A DNA stretch of 64,000 bases from Brevundimonas sp. Root1279 (GTDB taxonomy: Bacteria > Pseudomonadota > Alphaproteobacteria > Caulobacterales > Caulobacteraceae), in assembly GCF_001425945.1 (NCBI RefSeq), contig NZ_LMEB01000007.1, forward strand, positions 124,163 through 188,162. Reading direction: 5' to 3'. A program made the translations under genes and the position numbers. Positions 18,465 to 27,252 of this stretch are shown in pieces; within the stretch, counting starts at the first letter, position 1; every line of letters starts with the position of its first letter. Below the pieces are notes generated by a model. The model was not told where the DNA came from. It did no database searches and was given only the letters and a program-made list of their open reading frames with translations.

Positions 18465-18935
18465 ATGAACCGCATCATGCTGAGCGCACTGGCGCTCGTC
18501 GCCGTGGCGGCTGCGCCCGGCGTGTCGGCCGCGCAGACGGCCAGTCGCACCGCCAACTATGGCGAAGTCTATCTGAGCGCCGGCTTCACGCCGGATCCGC
18601 ACGCGATCAACCTGACCGCCGGCGGCTCGATCGACGCCTATACCGACACCGACCTGCCGGGCGCCTGCGTCGGCAACATCTCGGACGCGCCGGACTATGA
18701 GGTGACCTACAGCGCCGGTTCGCTGCCGCTGGTGTTCCGCACCCTGTCCTCGACCGACACCACCCTGATCATCAATGCGCCGAACGGCTCGTGGTACTGC
18801 GACGACGACAGCTGGGGCGACGGCGACGCCGAGGTGCGCTTCAACAAGCCCCAGAGCGGCACCTACGACGTCTGGATCGGCACCTTCGGCGGCGGCACCG
18901 CCTCGGCCCGCCTGATCGTCACCGAAACGCCGTAG
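18465..18935 (+). CDS. Small secreted protein with beta-rich pre-peptidase-like domain
   Basis: This 156-residue protein has a Sec signal peptide (MNRIMLSALALVAVAAAPGVSA-AQ). The mature part is Gly/Asp/Thr-rich and beta-strand-like. It has two cysteines (GACVGN and WYCDDDSW) that could form a disulfide, and ends in a pattern typical of bacterial pre-peptidase C-terminal-like domains (SGTYDVWIGTFGGGTASARL). No catalytic motif is visible, so any 'peptidase' label would be unsupported. It is monocistronic, with a strong terminator 30 bp after the stop. Confidence 0.85.
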   Translation: MNRIMLSALALVAVAAAPGVSAAQTASRTANYGEVYLSAGFTPDPHAINLTAGGSIDAYTDTDLPGACVGNISDAPDYEVTYSAGSLPLVFRTLSSTDTTLIINAPNGSWYCDDDSWGDGDAEVRFNKPQSGTYDVWIGTFGGGTASARLIVTETP

Positions 18936-18964
18936 GGCCCGCGCCTCACGCCAGGATCGAACAG

Positions 18965-18994
18965 CGCCCCGACGGTCCGCCGTCGGGGCGTTTT
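18965..18994 (+). terminator. Rho-independent terminator
   Basis: A perfect 11-bp stem (CGCCCCGACGG 18965-18975 with 18980-18990), a TCCG tetraloop and TTTT follow the small secreted-protein gene. It also sits just past the convergent ptsH stop, but T's are poor on that side. Confidence 0.9.
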
Positions 18995-18999
18995 CGCGC

Positions 19000-19287
19000 T
19001 CAGTTCTCTTCGTCGAAGCGGCGTGCGACCAGATCGGTCAGGGCGGCCACGGCGGCCTCGGCCTCAGGCCCTTCGGCCTCGATCTCGATGGCGCAGCCGT
19101 TGCCGGCCCCGAGCATCAGCAGGCCCATGATCGACAGGGCGTCGACGGTGACCCCGTCGCGGGTGACCTTGATCTCGGCGTCGAAGCTCGAGGCGGTCTT
19201 GACGAATTTGGCGCTGGCCCGGGCGTGTAGGCCGCGGCTGTTGCAGATGTCGGCCGTCGCCGCCGTCTTCCCTGCGACCGCGCTCAT
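19000..19287 (-). CDS. ptsH: HPr family phosphocarrier protein
   Basis: This 95-residue cytoplasmic phosphocarrier has the phosphorylated His21 in SRGLHARASAKFV and the HprK target serine (Ser52) in DALSIMGLLML. The DxGxVTVDA stretch between them is usual. In alphaproteobacteria that lack sugar permeases this protein serves a regulatory phosphorelay. Its start overlaps the EIIA stop (ATGA, 19284-19287). It is the last gene of the chvI-chvG-hprK-EIIA-ptsH block. Enzyme I is not in the window. Confidence 0.96.
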   Translation of the reverse strand: MSAVAGKTAATADICNSRGLHARASAKFVKTASSFDAEIKVTRDGVTVDALSIMGLLMLGAGNGCAIEIEAEGPEAEAAVAALTDLVARRFDEEN

Positions 19288-19688
19288 TTCTCGCCCTGCA
19301 GGACCCAGCTGGCGACCGAGATGTATTTCCGGCCGGCGTCCTGGGCGTGCGCCACACAGGTCTCCAGCGGTTCGCGGCCGCGGACGCTGGCCAGTTTGAT
19401 CAGCATAGGCAGGTTCAGGCCCGCGATCACCTCGGCGTGGGTCTCCTCCATCACCGAGATGGCCAGGTTCGAGGGTGTTCCGCCGAACATGTCGGTCAGC
19501 AGGATGACGCCCTCGCCGTCGTCGACGGCGCGCGCGGCGTCGACGATGTCGCGCCGGCGGCGCTCCATGTCGTCCTCGGGACCGATGCAGATCGCGGCCA
19601 CGCCGCGCTGCGGGCCGACCACGTGCTCCATGGCCGACAGAAATTCGGAGGCCAGGCCTCCGTGGGTGACGATCACCAGCCCGATCAT
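19284..19688 (-). CDS. PTS EIIA component, mannose-type
   Basis: This 134-residue protein resembles the EIIA-Man domain: MIGLVIVTHGGLASEFL with the phosphorylated His9, and ILLTDMFGGTPSNLAISVM, the conserved Asp/Gly loop. The start at 19688 puts the first strand at the N-terminus, as in the family; the longer frame to 19877 runs over unrelated sequence. No EIIB/C/D is present, so it acts in regulation and not in sugar transport. It is coupled to ptsH by a 4-bp overlap and separated from hprK by 89 bp. A rapZ gene, often found here in relatives, is absent. Confidence 0.93.
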   Translation of the reverse strand: MIGLVIVTHGGLASEFLSAMEHVVGPQRGVAAICIGPEDDMERRRRDIVDAARAVDDGEGVILLTDMFGGTPSNLAISVMEETHAEVIAGLNLPMLIKLASVRGREPLETCVAHAQDAGRKYISVASWVLQGEK

Positions 19689-19777
19689 GAAGGCATCACC
19701 AAGACTCGCGCCCCCGCGTGTCGTCCGTCCATTGGACAGGCCGCAAGCCGGGCGAGATAGCCCAACTCCGCCTCCGG

Positions 19778-20209
19778 TTAAAGCCGGGCGAGGGCGACCG
19801 CGACCTTTTCGACCGTGGATACCTCGAACCCGTTGAGCCGCAGCAGCGGCAGGCGCACCCCCTCGATGTCCCGCCACGCGGGCTCAGGCAGGCGTTCGAC
19901 CGGTCCGTCGACGGGCTCCACCTCCATCCACAGGCGTGTGACGCCAAGAGCGCGCTCGGCGACGATTCCGACCCCGCGGACCTCCATCCGGCCGGCGATG
20001 GTCTCCGGCGCGACCGCGTAGAGCGCTCCGCCCGAGGCGAAGACATGGGTGTAGTCGTCCGACACCAGGGACCAGCCCCGACCGATCAGGCGCAGGGCCA
20101 GATCGCTCTTGCCCGCCCCGGCCGGTCCGGTGATCAGCACCGCGCGCCAGCCGAAACCGGGCAGCCACTGCGCCACTGTGGTGCCGTGCAGGGGCTGGCG
20201 GCCGCTCAT
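19778..20209 (-). CDS. hprK: HPr kinase/phosphorylase, short alphaproteobacterial form
   Basis: This 143-residue protein is the catalytic half of HprK only. It has a P-loop [12 protein letters not shown] (residues 28-39), the acidic strand SDDY, and the HprK signature [12 protein letters not shown]. The N-terminal domain of the ~310-residue Firmicute enzyme is missing, as is normal in alphaproteobacteria. It phosphorylates or dephosphorylates HPr on serine. Its ATG lies inside the chvG stop (4-bp overlap), which links it to the two-component system. Confidence 0.95.
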   Translation of the reverse strand: MSGRQPLHGTTVAQWLPGFGWRAVLITGPAGAGKSDLALRLIGRGWSLVSDDYTHVFASGGALYAVAPETIAGRMEVRGVGIVAERALGVTRLWMEVEPVDGPVERLPEPAWRDIEGVRLPLLRLNGFEVSTVEKVAVALARL

Positions 20210-21843
20210 GGCCGACGGCTCACGGGAATGACGGCGGGCAGGGCGACCTCGAAGCGGGCGCCGGTGATCTCGCCGTCCGCACGCTGCATGTTCTGGGCCC
20301 AGACTCGGCCGCCGTGCGCCTCGACGATCTGGCGCACGATGGACAGGCCCAGCCCGGAGTTGCCGCCGAAGGCCGCCCCCTTGGGCCGCGAGGTGTAGAA
20401 GCGCTCGAACACCGTCTCCAGGTTCTCGGCCGGAATGCCCGGCCCGGCGTCCTCGACCCGCACGTGCACCGGCCGGTCGAAGTCCAGCTCGTCGCGGAAG
20501 AGGCTGACCTTCACCGTGCCGCCCGGCGCGCTGAACGAGCGGGCGTTGTCGATCAGATTACGGAACACCTGCCCCAACGGCCCGTCGCGGCCGCGCACGA
20601 AGGCGTGCTCCAGCGCCTCGGACGAGAAGGTCACATGCGCCCCGTCTGGCTTGATGCCCGCCTCATACACCCCGACGATCTCGTTCAGCAGCACGGTCAG
20701 GTCGATGATCCGCGGCCGCTCGCGGTTCAGTTCGGCGTCGAGGCGCGAGGCGTTGGAGATGTCGGTGATCAGACGATCGAGGCGCCGTACGTCGTTCTGC
20801 AGCAGGGCGGTCAGTCGCTCGCGCTGCTCGTCGGTCTTGACCAGCGGCAGGGTTTCCAGCGCAGAACGGATCGAGGTCAGCGGATTCTTGATCTCGTGGC
20901 TGACGTCGGCGGCGAAGCGTTCGATGGCGTCCATCCGGTCCGACAGGGTCTCGGTCATGGTCTCCAGAGAACGCGCGAGATCGCCGATCTCGTCCTTGCG
21001 ACCCTCCAGATCCGGCAGGGAGATGGCCCGCGACCGCTGCAGGCGAACCTCGTCGGCCGCCGCCGACAGCCGCATCACCGGCCGCGCCACGAACAGGTGC
21101 AGCAGCAGGGACGACAGCAGGGACACGAACAGAGCCACCAGGGCGAAGGGCATCAGCGCCCGGCGCTGCGCCGCCAGGGTCTCGTCGACGTCCCCGGCCT
21201 CCAGCGTCAGCACGCCCAGCACCTGCTCGACGTGACGCACCGGGATCGACACCGAGACCACCCGGTCGCCGTTTTCGGACAGGCGGACGCCCGCCTGCTG
21301 CACCCCGTCCAGCGCGGCCTCGACCTCGGCGGCCAGCGCCGCATGGGCCTTGTCCAGCTGCTCGGCGTCCTCCTTGTCGGCCTCGGGATCGACCGCGCGC
21401 GGCGGCGTGCCGGCGGGCAGGGCCGGCGGCAGGGGCTCGCCCGGGATGGCCTCTGTGACCTCATAGCTGTCGGCGACGGGAATGCCGTCGACGTCGAACA
21501 GCCGCGCCCGCTGCCCTGCCGGGATGAAGTTGTCGCGCAGCCAGCGGCTGGCCTCGATGGAGTCGAGATAGGGCGTCGGCGCCCCGCGGGTGACGCCGAT
21601 CTGTTCCTCGCCCAGCACCTGGACCAGCAGCTCGCCCTGCGCCGTCAGCGTCTCCTGTCGCGCCTCGATCAGGCCGCGCCGCCATTCGTTCAGCAGCAGG
21701 GCGCCGACGAACAGGATCAGCAGGCTGAGCAGATTCAGCGCGAGGATCAGCCCGCCGAGCCGCGAGCCCCCGAAACGCCGGACGCGCCGCGGACGGTCGT
21801 CGTCGGCGGGTTCAGCTCTCGCGGTAACGGTATCCAACGCCAT
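20206..21843 (-). CDS. chvG: ChvG-type sensor histidine kinase
   Basis: This 545-residue inner membrane kinase has TM1 at about residues 30-52 ([20 protein letters not shown]). A periplasmic sensor of about 200 residues and TM2 ([22 protein letters not shown]) follow, then a HAMP linker, the H-box [20 protein letters not shown] with the phospho-accepting His, and a HATPase domain ([24 protein letters not shown]). It senses acid or envelope stress with ChvI. The chvI end overlaps its start by 32 bp, so translation is coupled. The periplasmic region contains an Asp/Glu-rich insert ([19 protein letters not shown]). Confidence 0.94.
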   Translation of the reverse strand: MALDTVTARAEPADDDRPRRVRRFGGSRLGGLILALNLLSLLILFVGALLLNEWRRGLIEARQETLTAQGELLVQVLGEEQIGVTRGAPTPYLDSIEASRWLRDNFIPAGQRARLFDVDGIPVADSYEVTEAIPGEPLPPALPAGTPPRAVDPEADKEDAEQLDKAHAALAAEVEAALDGVQQAGVRLSENGDRVVSVSIPVRHVEQVLGVLTLEAGDVDETLAAQRRALMPFALVALFVSLLSSLLLHLFVARPVMRLSAAADEVRLQRSRAISLPDLEGRKDEIGDLARSLETMTETLSDRMDAIERFAADVSHEIKNPLTSIRSALETLPLVKTDEQRERLTALLQNDVRRLDRLITDISNASRLDAELNRERPRIIDLTVLLNEIVGVYEAGIKPDGAHVTFSSEALEHAFVRGRDGPLGQVFRNLIDNARSFSAPGGTVKVSLFRDELDFDRPVHVRVEDAGPGIPAENLETVFERFYTSRPKGAAFGGNSGLGLSIVRQIVEAHGGRVWAQNMQRADGEITGARFEVALPAVIPVSRRP

Positions 21844-22516
21844 ACAGGGTCTCGATGGCGTCGAACTCGGGGTCGACCACCCGGAATTTCTTCCGCATGC
21901 GCTTCACGTGGCTGTCGATGGTGCGGTCGTCGACATACACCTGATCGTCGTAGGCGGCGTCCATCAGGTTGTCGCGGCTCTTCACGAAGCCGGGGCGCTG
22001 GGCCAGGGCCTGCAGCAGCAGGAATTCGGTCACCGTCAGCTTCACCGGACGGCCGTCCCAGGTGCATTCGTGGCGGGCCGGGTCCATCGACAGCTTGCCG
22101 CGCTTGATCGCCTTGGAGGCGCTCTCCCCCAGGGCCTCGGGCTCGCCGCCGTCGATGCCGCTGCGGCGCAGCAGGGCCTTCACCCGCTCGATCAGCAGGC
22201 GCTGGCTGAACGGCTTGTGGATGTAGTCGTCGGCGCCGAGGTTGAAGCCGAGGATCTCGTCGATCTCCTCGTCCTTGGACGTCAGCATGATGACCGGGAT
22301 GGCGGAGGTCTGGCGCAGGCGGCGCAGCACCTCCATCCCGTCCATGCGGGGCATCTTCACATCAAGGATGGCCAGGTCCGGCGGGCTGGCCTCCAGCGCC
22401 TCCAGACCCGCGGCCCCGTCATGGTAGGCCGTGATCTTGTGCCCATGGCTTTCCAGGGCGAGCGACACGGAAGCGACGATGTTCTCGTCGTCGTCGACCA
22501 GGGTGATATTGGCCAA
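21812..22516 (-). CDS. chvI: ChvI-type response regulator
   Basis: This 234-residue OmpR-family regulator has a receiver domain with acidic pocket VDDDE, phospho-acceptor Asp52 ([12 protein letters not shown]), LTSKDEE and the Lys of YIHKPFS. The C-terminal winged helix (about residues 140-234) has [16 protein letters not shown] and [16 protein letters not shown] and ends at [10 protein letters not shown]. It is the first gene of the cluster and divergent from the gene at 22690 across a 173-bp gap that must hold both promoters. Confidence 0.95.
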   Translation of the reverse strand: MANITLVDDDENIVASVSLALESHGHKITAYHDGAAGLEALEASPPDLAILDVKMPRMDGMEVLRRLRQTSAIPVIMLTSKDEEIDEILGFNLGADDYIHKPFSQRLLIERVKALLRRSGIDGGEPEALGESASKAIKRGKLSMDPARHECTWDGRPVKLTVTEFLLLQALAQRPGFVKSRDNLMDAAYDDQVYVDDRTIDSHVKRMRKKFRVVDPEFDAIETLYGVGYRYRES

Positions 22517-22689
22517 GGCGGTCTCCTCGCAGGCTTCGTTCGGATGCTCAACGCATCACAAGCGCCACCGTTCTAGATGATCGGGGTAAGAATACGGCAG
22601 CGAACATGGGTTGCCATCGCAAAATGCGCAACGAAACCCGGCCTTAAAGCCTTGGCCCCATCCTGACCGCTCAAGAGTGCGAGCGTTTC

Positions 22690-24405
22690 ATGGCCGGCCC
22701 CGTCCACTACGAGCTTTATATCCGCAAGACGGCCCCCGCGCCGTGGACCCTGCAGATGGCCACGGAGGACCGGTCGCACGCCATAGCCTCGGCGGAGGAA
22801 ATGCTCGCCGACGACCGCGCTGCGGCGGTCCGGGTGACCAAGGAAACCCTCGATCCCGACACCATGGAGTTTAACAGCGTCACGGTCCTGACCCGCGGCG
22901 CACCCGAGGTGGCGCGCAAGCGCGTCGTCCCCGACGACCAGGCCGGCCCGCGCTGCGGCGCGCCCCAGGACCTCTACGCCCCGACCGCCCGCGAACTGGT
23001 GGCCCGGGTGCTGGAGGACTGGCTCAACCGCCAGGGGGTCACGGCCTTCGAACTGTTGCACCGTCCGGACCTGGCCGAAAAGCTCGACGCCTCGGGGGTC
23101 GAGCTGCAGCACGCCATCCAGAAGGTCGCCGTGCCCGAGAGCCAGGCCGTCGGCCAGCCGGTCCACGACCTGGTCCGCCACTATCAAAAGCTCGCCGACC
23201 GGGCGATCGAGCGCGTCGTCTCGGCCGGGCGGCGGAGCCAGTTCCCGTCGCTCGAACACCACTCCATCGCCGACCTGGCCCACCGCCTGTCGGGCCAGCC
23301 GGACCGCGCCTTCATCATGGGCGGAGTCGTCGCCGGCTCGCTGAAGGGCGTGCGCGGGGGCCGGGCCCGCCTCGACCGGCTGATGGACCTCGCCGACCGC
23401 GCCCCCATGGACGGCCCGCCGCTGGCCCTGGTGCTCGTCCCTATCGAACAACTGCTGTGCGAGCTGTTCTCGGCCCGCACCAATCTCGCCGACGTGCTCG
23501 GCCCGGCCCTCGACCAGGGCGCCTCGCTGGCCGCCGTGGTGCGCATGGTCGCCCCGCGCGAGGTCTCCGCCCTGATCGCCCAGGACGCCCGCCTGGCCCT
23601 GCAGGTGCCGGTCGTCGAAGGCCCCGCCGCCCGCCTCGGCGAGCGCGTCGCCGCCGGCCAGTTCCCGCTGCTCTCCGCCTCCTTGGCCCGCATGGTCGTC
23701 CGTGAACTGATGAGCCCGCGCCGGCTGCGCCCGAACGACGCCGCCGGCGAGATCGACATCCTGCGCACCCTGGCCACGACCCTGACCGCCACGGCCGGCC
23801 GCCTGCTCACCCTCGAGGAGGTGCAGACCGCCTTCAACGAGCGCTCCAAATCCCTGGTCACCGCCGACTTCGTCGCCGCCTACGTCAAGGACTGCGGCAC
23901 CGTGCTCAGCGAGGCCGAGGCCCTGACCCGGCTGTGCGAGAACGTCACCGGCACGGCCAACAAACGCTCCGCGGCCCGGTGGTTGGCCGCCTGCGTCGGC
24001 TCCCTGCGCTTCGAGGGCGAGATGCGCGCCGCCGGCGCCCAGACCGCGGCCCAGAAGCTCGGCGTCCTGGCCTCACTGGCCCGCGCGTTGAAGGCCTGCG
24101 GCCTGACTGAGCGCGACGAGACCGAGATCGTCTCCGCCATCGGCGCCGTCGGCGGCACGGTCGAGGCCGAGGCCAGGATCGTCGCCATGCTGGCCCGCTC
24201 GCCCGCGCCCCTGCCGCAAAAACTGGCGGTGCTGCTGCGCATGGCCTCGGGCGACACCGCCCCGCCGGGCCCCGCCGCCGAGCGCGCCAAGGCTGAGGCC
24301 GTCAAACTGGTCCGCGCGCCTCAGAACCGCGCCGCCCTGGCCGCTTCGCCGGAAGCGCTTGGGCCGCTGAAGGGCCTGATGCGAGCGGCGGGGTTGGCGG
24401 CTTAA
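22690..24405 (+). CDS. Large unrecognised alpha-helical protein
   Basis: This 571-residue protein has no signal peptide or membrane segment. The first ~65 residues look like a small alpha/beta module (HYELYIRKTAPAPWTLQMATEDRSHAIASAEEML...). The rest is Ala/Leu-rich helical sequence of repeated 30-40-residue helical units (RLGERVAAGQFPLLSASLARMVVREL, AEALTRLCENVTGTANKRSAARWLAA), suggestive of a solenoid. No catalytic motif was seen. It is divergent from chvI, but co-regulation is only a guess. It ends just before a palindromic repeat. Confidence 0.82.
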   Translation: MAGPVHYELYIRKTAPAPWTLQMATEDRSHAIASAEEMLADDRAAAVRVTKETLDPDTMEFNSVTVLTRGAPEVARKRVVPDDQAGPRCGAPQDLYAPTARELVARVLEDWLNRQGVTAFELLHRPDLAEKLDASGVELQHAIQKVAVPESQAVGQPVHDLVRHYQKLADRAIERVVSAGRRSQFPSLEHHSIADLAHRLSGQPDRAFIMGGVVAGSLKGVRGGRARLDRLMDLADRAPMDGPPLALVLVPIEQLLCELFSARTNLADVLGPALDQGASLAAVVRMVAPREVSALIAQDARLALQVPVVEGPAARLGERVAAGQFPLLSASLARMVVRELMSPRRLRPNDAAGEIDILRTLATTLTATAGRLLTLEEVQTAFNERSKSLVTADFVAAYVKDCGTVLSEAEALTRLCENVTGTANKRSAARWLAACVGSLRFEGEMRAAGAQTAAQKLGVLASLARALKACGLTERDETEIVSAIGAVGGTVEAEARIVAMLARSPAPLPQKLAVLLRMASGDTAPPGPAAERAKAEAVKLVRAPQNRAALAASPEALGPLKGLMRAAGLAA

Positions 24406-24420
24406 GGCCGCGCCCCAGTT

Positions 24421-24450
24421 CCGCTCATCCCCGCGAAGGCGGGGCCCAAG
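24421..24450. repeat. Palindromic REP-like repeat, left copy
   Basis: The first 24 nt (24421-24444) are identical to the two copies on the far side of the GIY-YIG gene. They hold the stem CCCCGC/GCGGGG with loop GAAG. The last six bases have drifted. Confidence 0.85.
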
Positions 24451-24536
24451 GCTTTTGCACAGCAAAGAGTTCGCGCCCACTGTTCGGACACGCCTGGCCA
24501 ACTTGGAACATTTGCAGAACATTGTTATGCAGACGC

Positions 24537-24827
24537 ATGGCGTTCTTCGTCTACATCGTGGCCAGCCGGCGCAACGGCACCCTCTACGTCGGTTCCACCG
24601 ACGACCTGATCCGCCGCGTCTATGAGCACCGTGAAAAGCTTCGGCCAGACAGCTTCACCGCCCGATACGATGTCGGCCGCCTGGTCTGGTACGAGCTCCA
24701 CGAGACTCGGGACTCGGCCTTCAAGCGCGAGCGACGACTCAAGAAGTGGACCCGCATCTGGAAGCTGCGGATGATCGAGGAAATGAACCCCGGCTGGCGT
24801 GACCTGACGGACCAACTCACCGGATAA
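24537..24827 (+). CDS. Small GIY-YIG nuclease domain protein (UPF0213/URI type)
   Basis: This 96-residue protein is essentially one GIY-YIG domain: FVYIVASRRNGTLYVGSTDD (the GIY...YIG equivalent), the catalytic Arg region LIRRVYEHRE, and the metal-binding Glu stretch ALKRER-like AFKRERRLKKWTRIWK. It fits the short stand-alone GIY-YIG family, whose function is unestablished (DNA repair or recombination-like nuclease is assumed). ATG 24537 was chosen; a TTG at 24522 is in frame upstream. The gene sits between one palindromic repeat on its left and an inverted pair on its right, 9 bp after its stop. Confidence 0.9.
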   Translation: MAFFVYIVASRRNGTLYVGSTDDLIRRVYEHREKLRPDSFTARYDVGRLVWYELHETRDSAFKRERRLKKWTRIWKLRMIEEMNPGWRDLTDQLTG

Positions 24828-24835
24828 TTCAAATC

Positions 24836-24958
24836 CCGCTCATCCCCGCGAAGGCGGGGACCCAGTCCTGTCCAGATTGACGCAGTGGGGTCCGAACGGC
24901 GTGTGCGAACCCACGCCTGTTCAAAAACCTGGGTCCCCGCCTTCGCGGGGATGAGCGG
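24836..24958. repeat. REPIN-like perfect inverted repeat pair
   Basis: A 30-nt repeat at 24836-24865 recurs as an exact reverse complement at 24929-24958, with a 63-bp spacer. Each arm carries its own 7-bp hairpin (TCCCCGC GAAG GCGGGGA). It begins 9 bp after the GIY-YIG stop. Confidence 0.92.
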
Positions 24959-24991
24959 AAATATTTGGCTTTGAAATGCCGCGCTCTGACC

Positions 24992-25330
24992 TCAGTCAAA
25001 GATATCGAAGATGCTGTCCCGCTTCTTCTTCTTGTACTTGTACTCGTCGTCCCGGTAGCGCTCGTCCTTGTAGCGCGGCGGCTCGCGATAGCCCTGCTGC
25101 CCGCCCCACGGCTGCGGCGCGGGCTGCTGCGGCGGATAGGACGGCTGCGGCGGCGGGGCGGCCTGGGGCGCCGAGGCGCGGCCCTCGCTGGCGGCCGACT
25201 CCATCAGCTTCTCCAGCTCGCCGCGGTCCAGCCACACGCCGCGACAGGTCGGGCACATGTCGAACTGCACGCCATGGCGATCCATGGTCTGCATCGGGGC
25301 GTTGTCGTTGGGGCACATCAGCAGGGGCAT
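24992..25330 (-). CDS. TFIIB-type zinc-ribbon protein
   Basis: This 112-residue protein has an N-terminal zinc ribbon with two knuckles, MCPNDNAPM (one Cys plus neighbours) and FDMCPTCRGVWLDRGELEKL, the standard end of the zf-TFIIB domain. A Pro/Gln-rich linker (residues about 55-80) is followed by a highly charged Lys/Arg/Asp/Tyr tail (RYKDERYRDDEYKYKKKKRD) and the end IFDIFD. It is probably a cytoplasmic nucleic-acid- or protein-binding factor. Widespread and uncharacterised. Confidence 0.88.
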   Translation of the reverse strand: MPLLMCPNDNAPMQTMDRHGVQFDMCPTCRGVWLDRGELEKLMESAASEGRASAPQAAPPPQPSYPPQQPAPQPWGGQQGYREPPRYKDERYRDDEYKYKKKKRDSIFDIFD

Positions 25331-25547
25331 CGGGCGGGTCTCCTCAGTGGATCCAGTAAGGGTCGGACGCCCCGGCGCCGAACGGATTGGGCCGGGATCG
25401 AACGCAGGGGCGCCCGAAGCGGTCCGACATCACGCACCCACGGCCGGCAAGGGGGAAAACCGGCCGGGAGCGCGCCAGAGGGGCCCGTCCCGCAGCCTTC
25501 AAGGTGGAGCCCCCGTCCGCGCCCCGCAAGGGACGGAACGTCGCGGT

Positions 25548-26771
25548 CTAGCACACCTGCCCGGCGGCCCAGCCCGACGACCAGGCCCACTGGAAATTAT
25601 AGCCGCCCAGCCAGCCGGTGACGTCGACCGCCTCACCGATGACGAACAGGCCCGGCACCGCCCTCGCCTCCATCGTCTGCTGGTCCAGCCCCTCGGTCGC
25701 CACCCCGCCCAGGGTGACCTCGGCGGTGCGATAGCCCTCCGAACCCACCGGCTTGACGGTCCAGCCGTTGACCGCCTCGTCCAGCCGCCGCAGCACCTTG
25801 TCCCCGACCTCGGCCAGCTTGCCCTTGATCCCCTCGCGCTCGCAGACGCTCTCCGCCAGGCGGCGCGGGACGATATGGCCCAGCGCCGTGTGCACCATCT
25901 GCTTGCCGTTCTCCTCCTTGGCCGCCTTCAGCAGGGCGTAGACGTCCTCGCCCGGCGCCATGCGCACGGTGATCGCCTCGCCCTCGCGCCAGTAGGAGCT
26001 GATCTGCAGGATCGAAGGCCCCGACAGGCCGCGGTGGGTGAACAGCAGGCCCTCGGCGAAGCGGGTCGTTTCAACGGGGCGCCCGGGCGCGCCGCCGGTG
26101 GACGGAACCTTGTGGCTGACCACCGCCTCGACCGACAGGCCGGCCAGCGGGGCCAGCTTCTCCAGCAGGCCCGGCTCGAACGTCAGCGGAACCAGCGCCG
26201 GCCGCGTCTCCGTCACCCGCAGGCCGAACTGGCGCGACGTCTCGTAGGCCCAGCCGGTGGCGCCCATCTTGGGGATCGACTTGCCGCCCGTGGCCAGCAC
26301 CAGGGACCTCGCCTTCGCCACCGTCCCGTCCGACAGCCGCGCCTCGAACAGCTCGCCGTCGCGGCTCACCCCGTCCACCGCCAACCCCATCGACAGCGTC
26401 ACGCCCGCCGCGCGCATGTCGTCCGTCAGCATACGGATGATCTGCTTGGCGCTGTCGTCGCAGAACAGCTGCCCCAGGGTCTTCTCGTGCCAGGCGATGC
26501 CCGCCTTATCGACCCGTTTGATGAAGTCGTGCTGGGTGTAGCGCTTCAGGGCCGAGGTCGCGAAGCGCGGGTTCTCCCCCAGAAAGTTGGCCGGCCCGGT
26601 CCCCAGGTTGGTGAAGTTGCAGCGCCCGCCGCCCGAGATGCGGATCTTCTCCCCCGGCGCCCGGGCATGGTCGATCACCCGCACGGACCGCCCCCGCCGG
26701 CCCGCCTCGATCGCGCACATCATCCCCGCCGCGCCCGCGCCGACGATCAGAACATCCAGGGTCTCGCTCAT
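25548..26771 (-). CDS. NAD(P)/FAD-dependent oxidoreductase, YhiN/HI0933 family
   Basis: This 407-residue flavoprotein has an N-terminal FAD-binding GxGxxG variant (VLIVGAGAAGMMCAIEAGRRG, residues about 7-27), the family motif KIRISGGGRCNFTN, and a middle ATGGKSIPKMGATGWAYE. It ends GLFVIGEAVDVTGWLGGYNFQWAWSSG, which closes the FAD site. These are all features of the HI0933-like group, whose reaction is unknown. It is full length. Downstream (lower coordinates) is the zinc-ribbon gene, 217 bp away. Confidence 0.93.
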   Translation of the reverse strand: MSETLDVLIVGAGAAGMMCAIEAGRRGRSVRVIDHARAPGEKIRISGGGRCNFTNLGTGPANFLGENPRFATSALKRYTQHDFIKRVDKAGIAWHEKTLGQLFCDDSAKQIIRMLTDDMRAAGVTLSMGLAVDGVSRDGELFEARLSDGTVAKARSLVLATGGKSIPKMGATGWAYETSRQFGLRVTETRPALVPLTFEPGLLEKLAPLAGLSVEAVVSHKVPSTGGAPGRPVETTRFAEGLLFTHRGLSGPSILQISSYWREGEAITVRMAPGEDVYALLKAAKEENGKQMVHTALGHIVPRRLAESVCEREGIKGKLAEVGDKVLRRLDEAVNGWTVKPVGSEGYRTAEVTLGGVATEGLDQQTMEARAVPGLFVIGEAVDVTGWLGGYNFQWAWSSGWAAGQVC

Positions 26772-27252
26772 GGCCGCCCTCTACCACACCCCTCGGCTAA
26801 GCCCACTCACCGCGGCGCAGCCGCCCGCGCGCCGCCCGCGGCCTCTGATCCTCGGGTCAAGCTCGAGGATGACGGCAGAGAAACACCACCTCCCCTCGCC
26901 GAGCCCGTCTCCTCCCCGCCCTCCGAAGCCGCAGGCGAAGGAGGGTGGAGGGGCGAACCGCCGCACAGCCCATCCAGGGAACCGTCACCCTCGGGCTTGA
27001 CCCGAGGGCCAGACCCGCCGCCGCAGCGTCAGGGAAGATCGCGCCCCCGCCGCCCCGGCCGCCCCGTCGCGCCTCGCCCGACGCAGGGCCGCCCAACCTC
27101 TGGCCCTCGGGTCAAGCCCGAGGGTGACGGCTTTGTATGACGCGGCGTCCGACCCACCCCCGTCCCTGTGAACAACCAGAACAAACCCGGAACATTTCCA
27201 TTGCCCGCCCGGTTCCTCCGGCCTAGACCAAAGCCCTGCGCCGGAGGACGCC
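26772..27252. other. Repeat-rich intergenic region, no gene
   Basis: The 481 bp between the flavoprotein and the next gene hold no convincing ORF. They contain three copies of one palindromic repeat (see 26851-27130), CCTCCC-rich stretches, and the upstream region of the small gene at 27253. Confidence 0.7.
26851..27130. repeat. Second palindromic repeat family: one diverged copy and one perfect inverted pair
   Basis: A 31-nt repeat at 26981-27011 recurs as an exact reverse complement at 27100-27130 (88-bp spacer). Each arm holds the palindrome CTCGGGTCAAGCCCGAGG or its complement. A diverged copy lies at 26851-26875 (CTCGGGTCAAGCTCGAG then GATGACGG). The sequence is unrelated to the repeat around the GIY-YIG gene. 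Confidence 0.88.

Noticed and set aside
19000..19688. A sugar-transporting PTS
   Set aside because: Only HPr and one EIIA are present beside hprK and chvGI, with no EIIB/C/D permease genes; this is a regulatory set.
24421..27130. The clustered palindromes as a CRISPR array
   Set aside because: Copies are in inverted pairs with irregular spacing, of two unrelated sequences, with no cas genes; they are REP-type elements.
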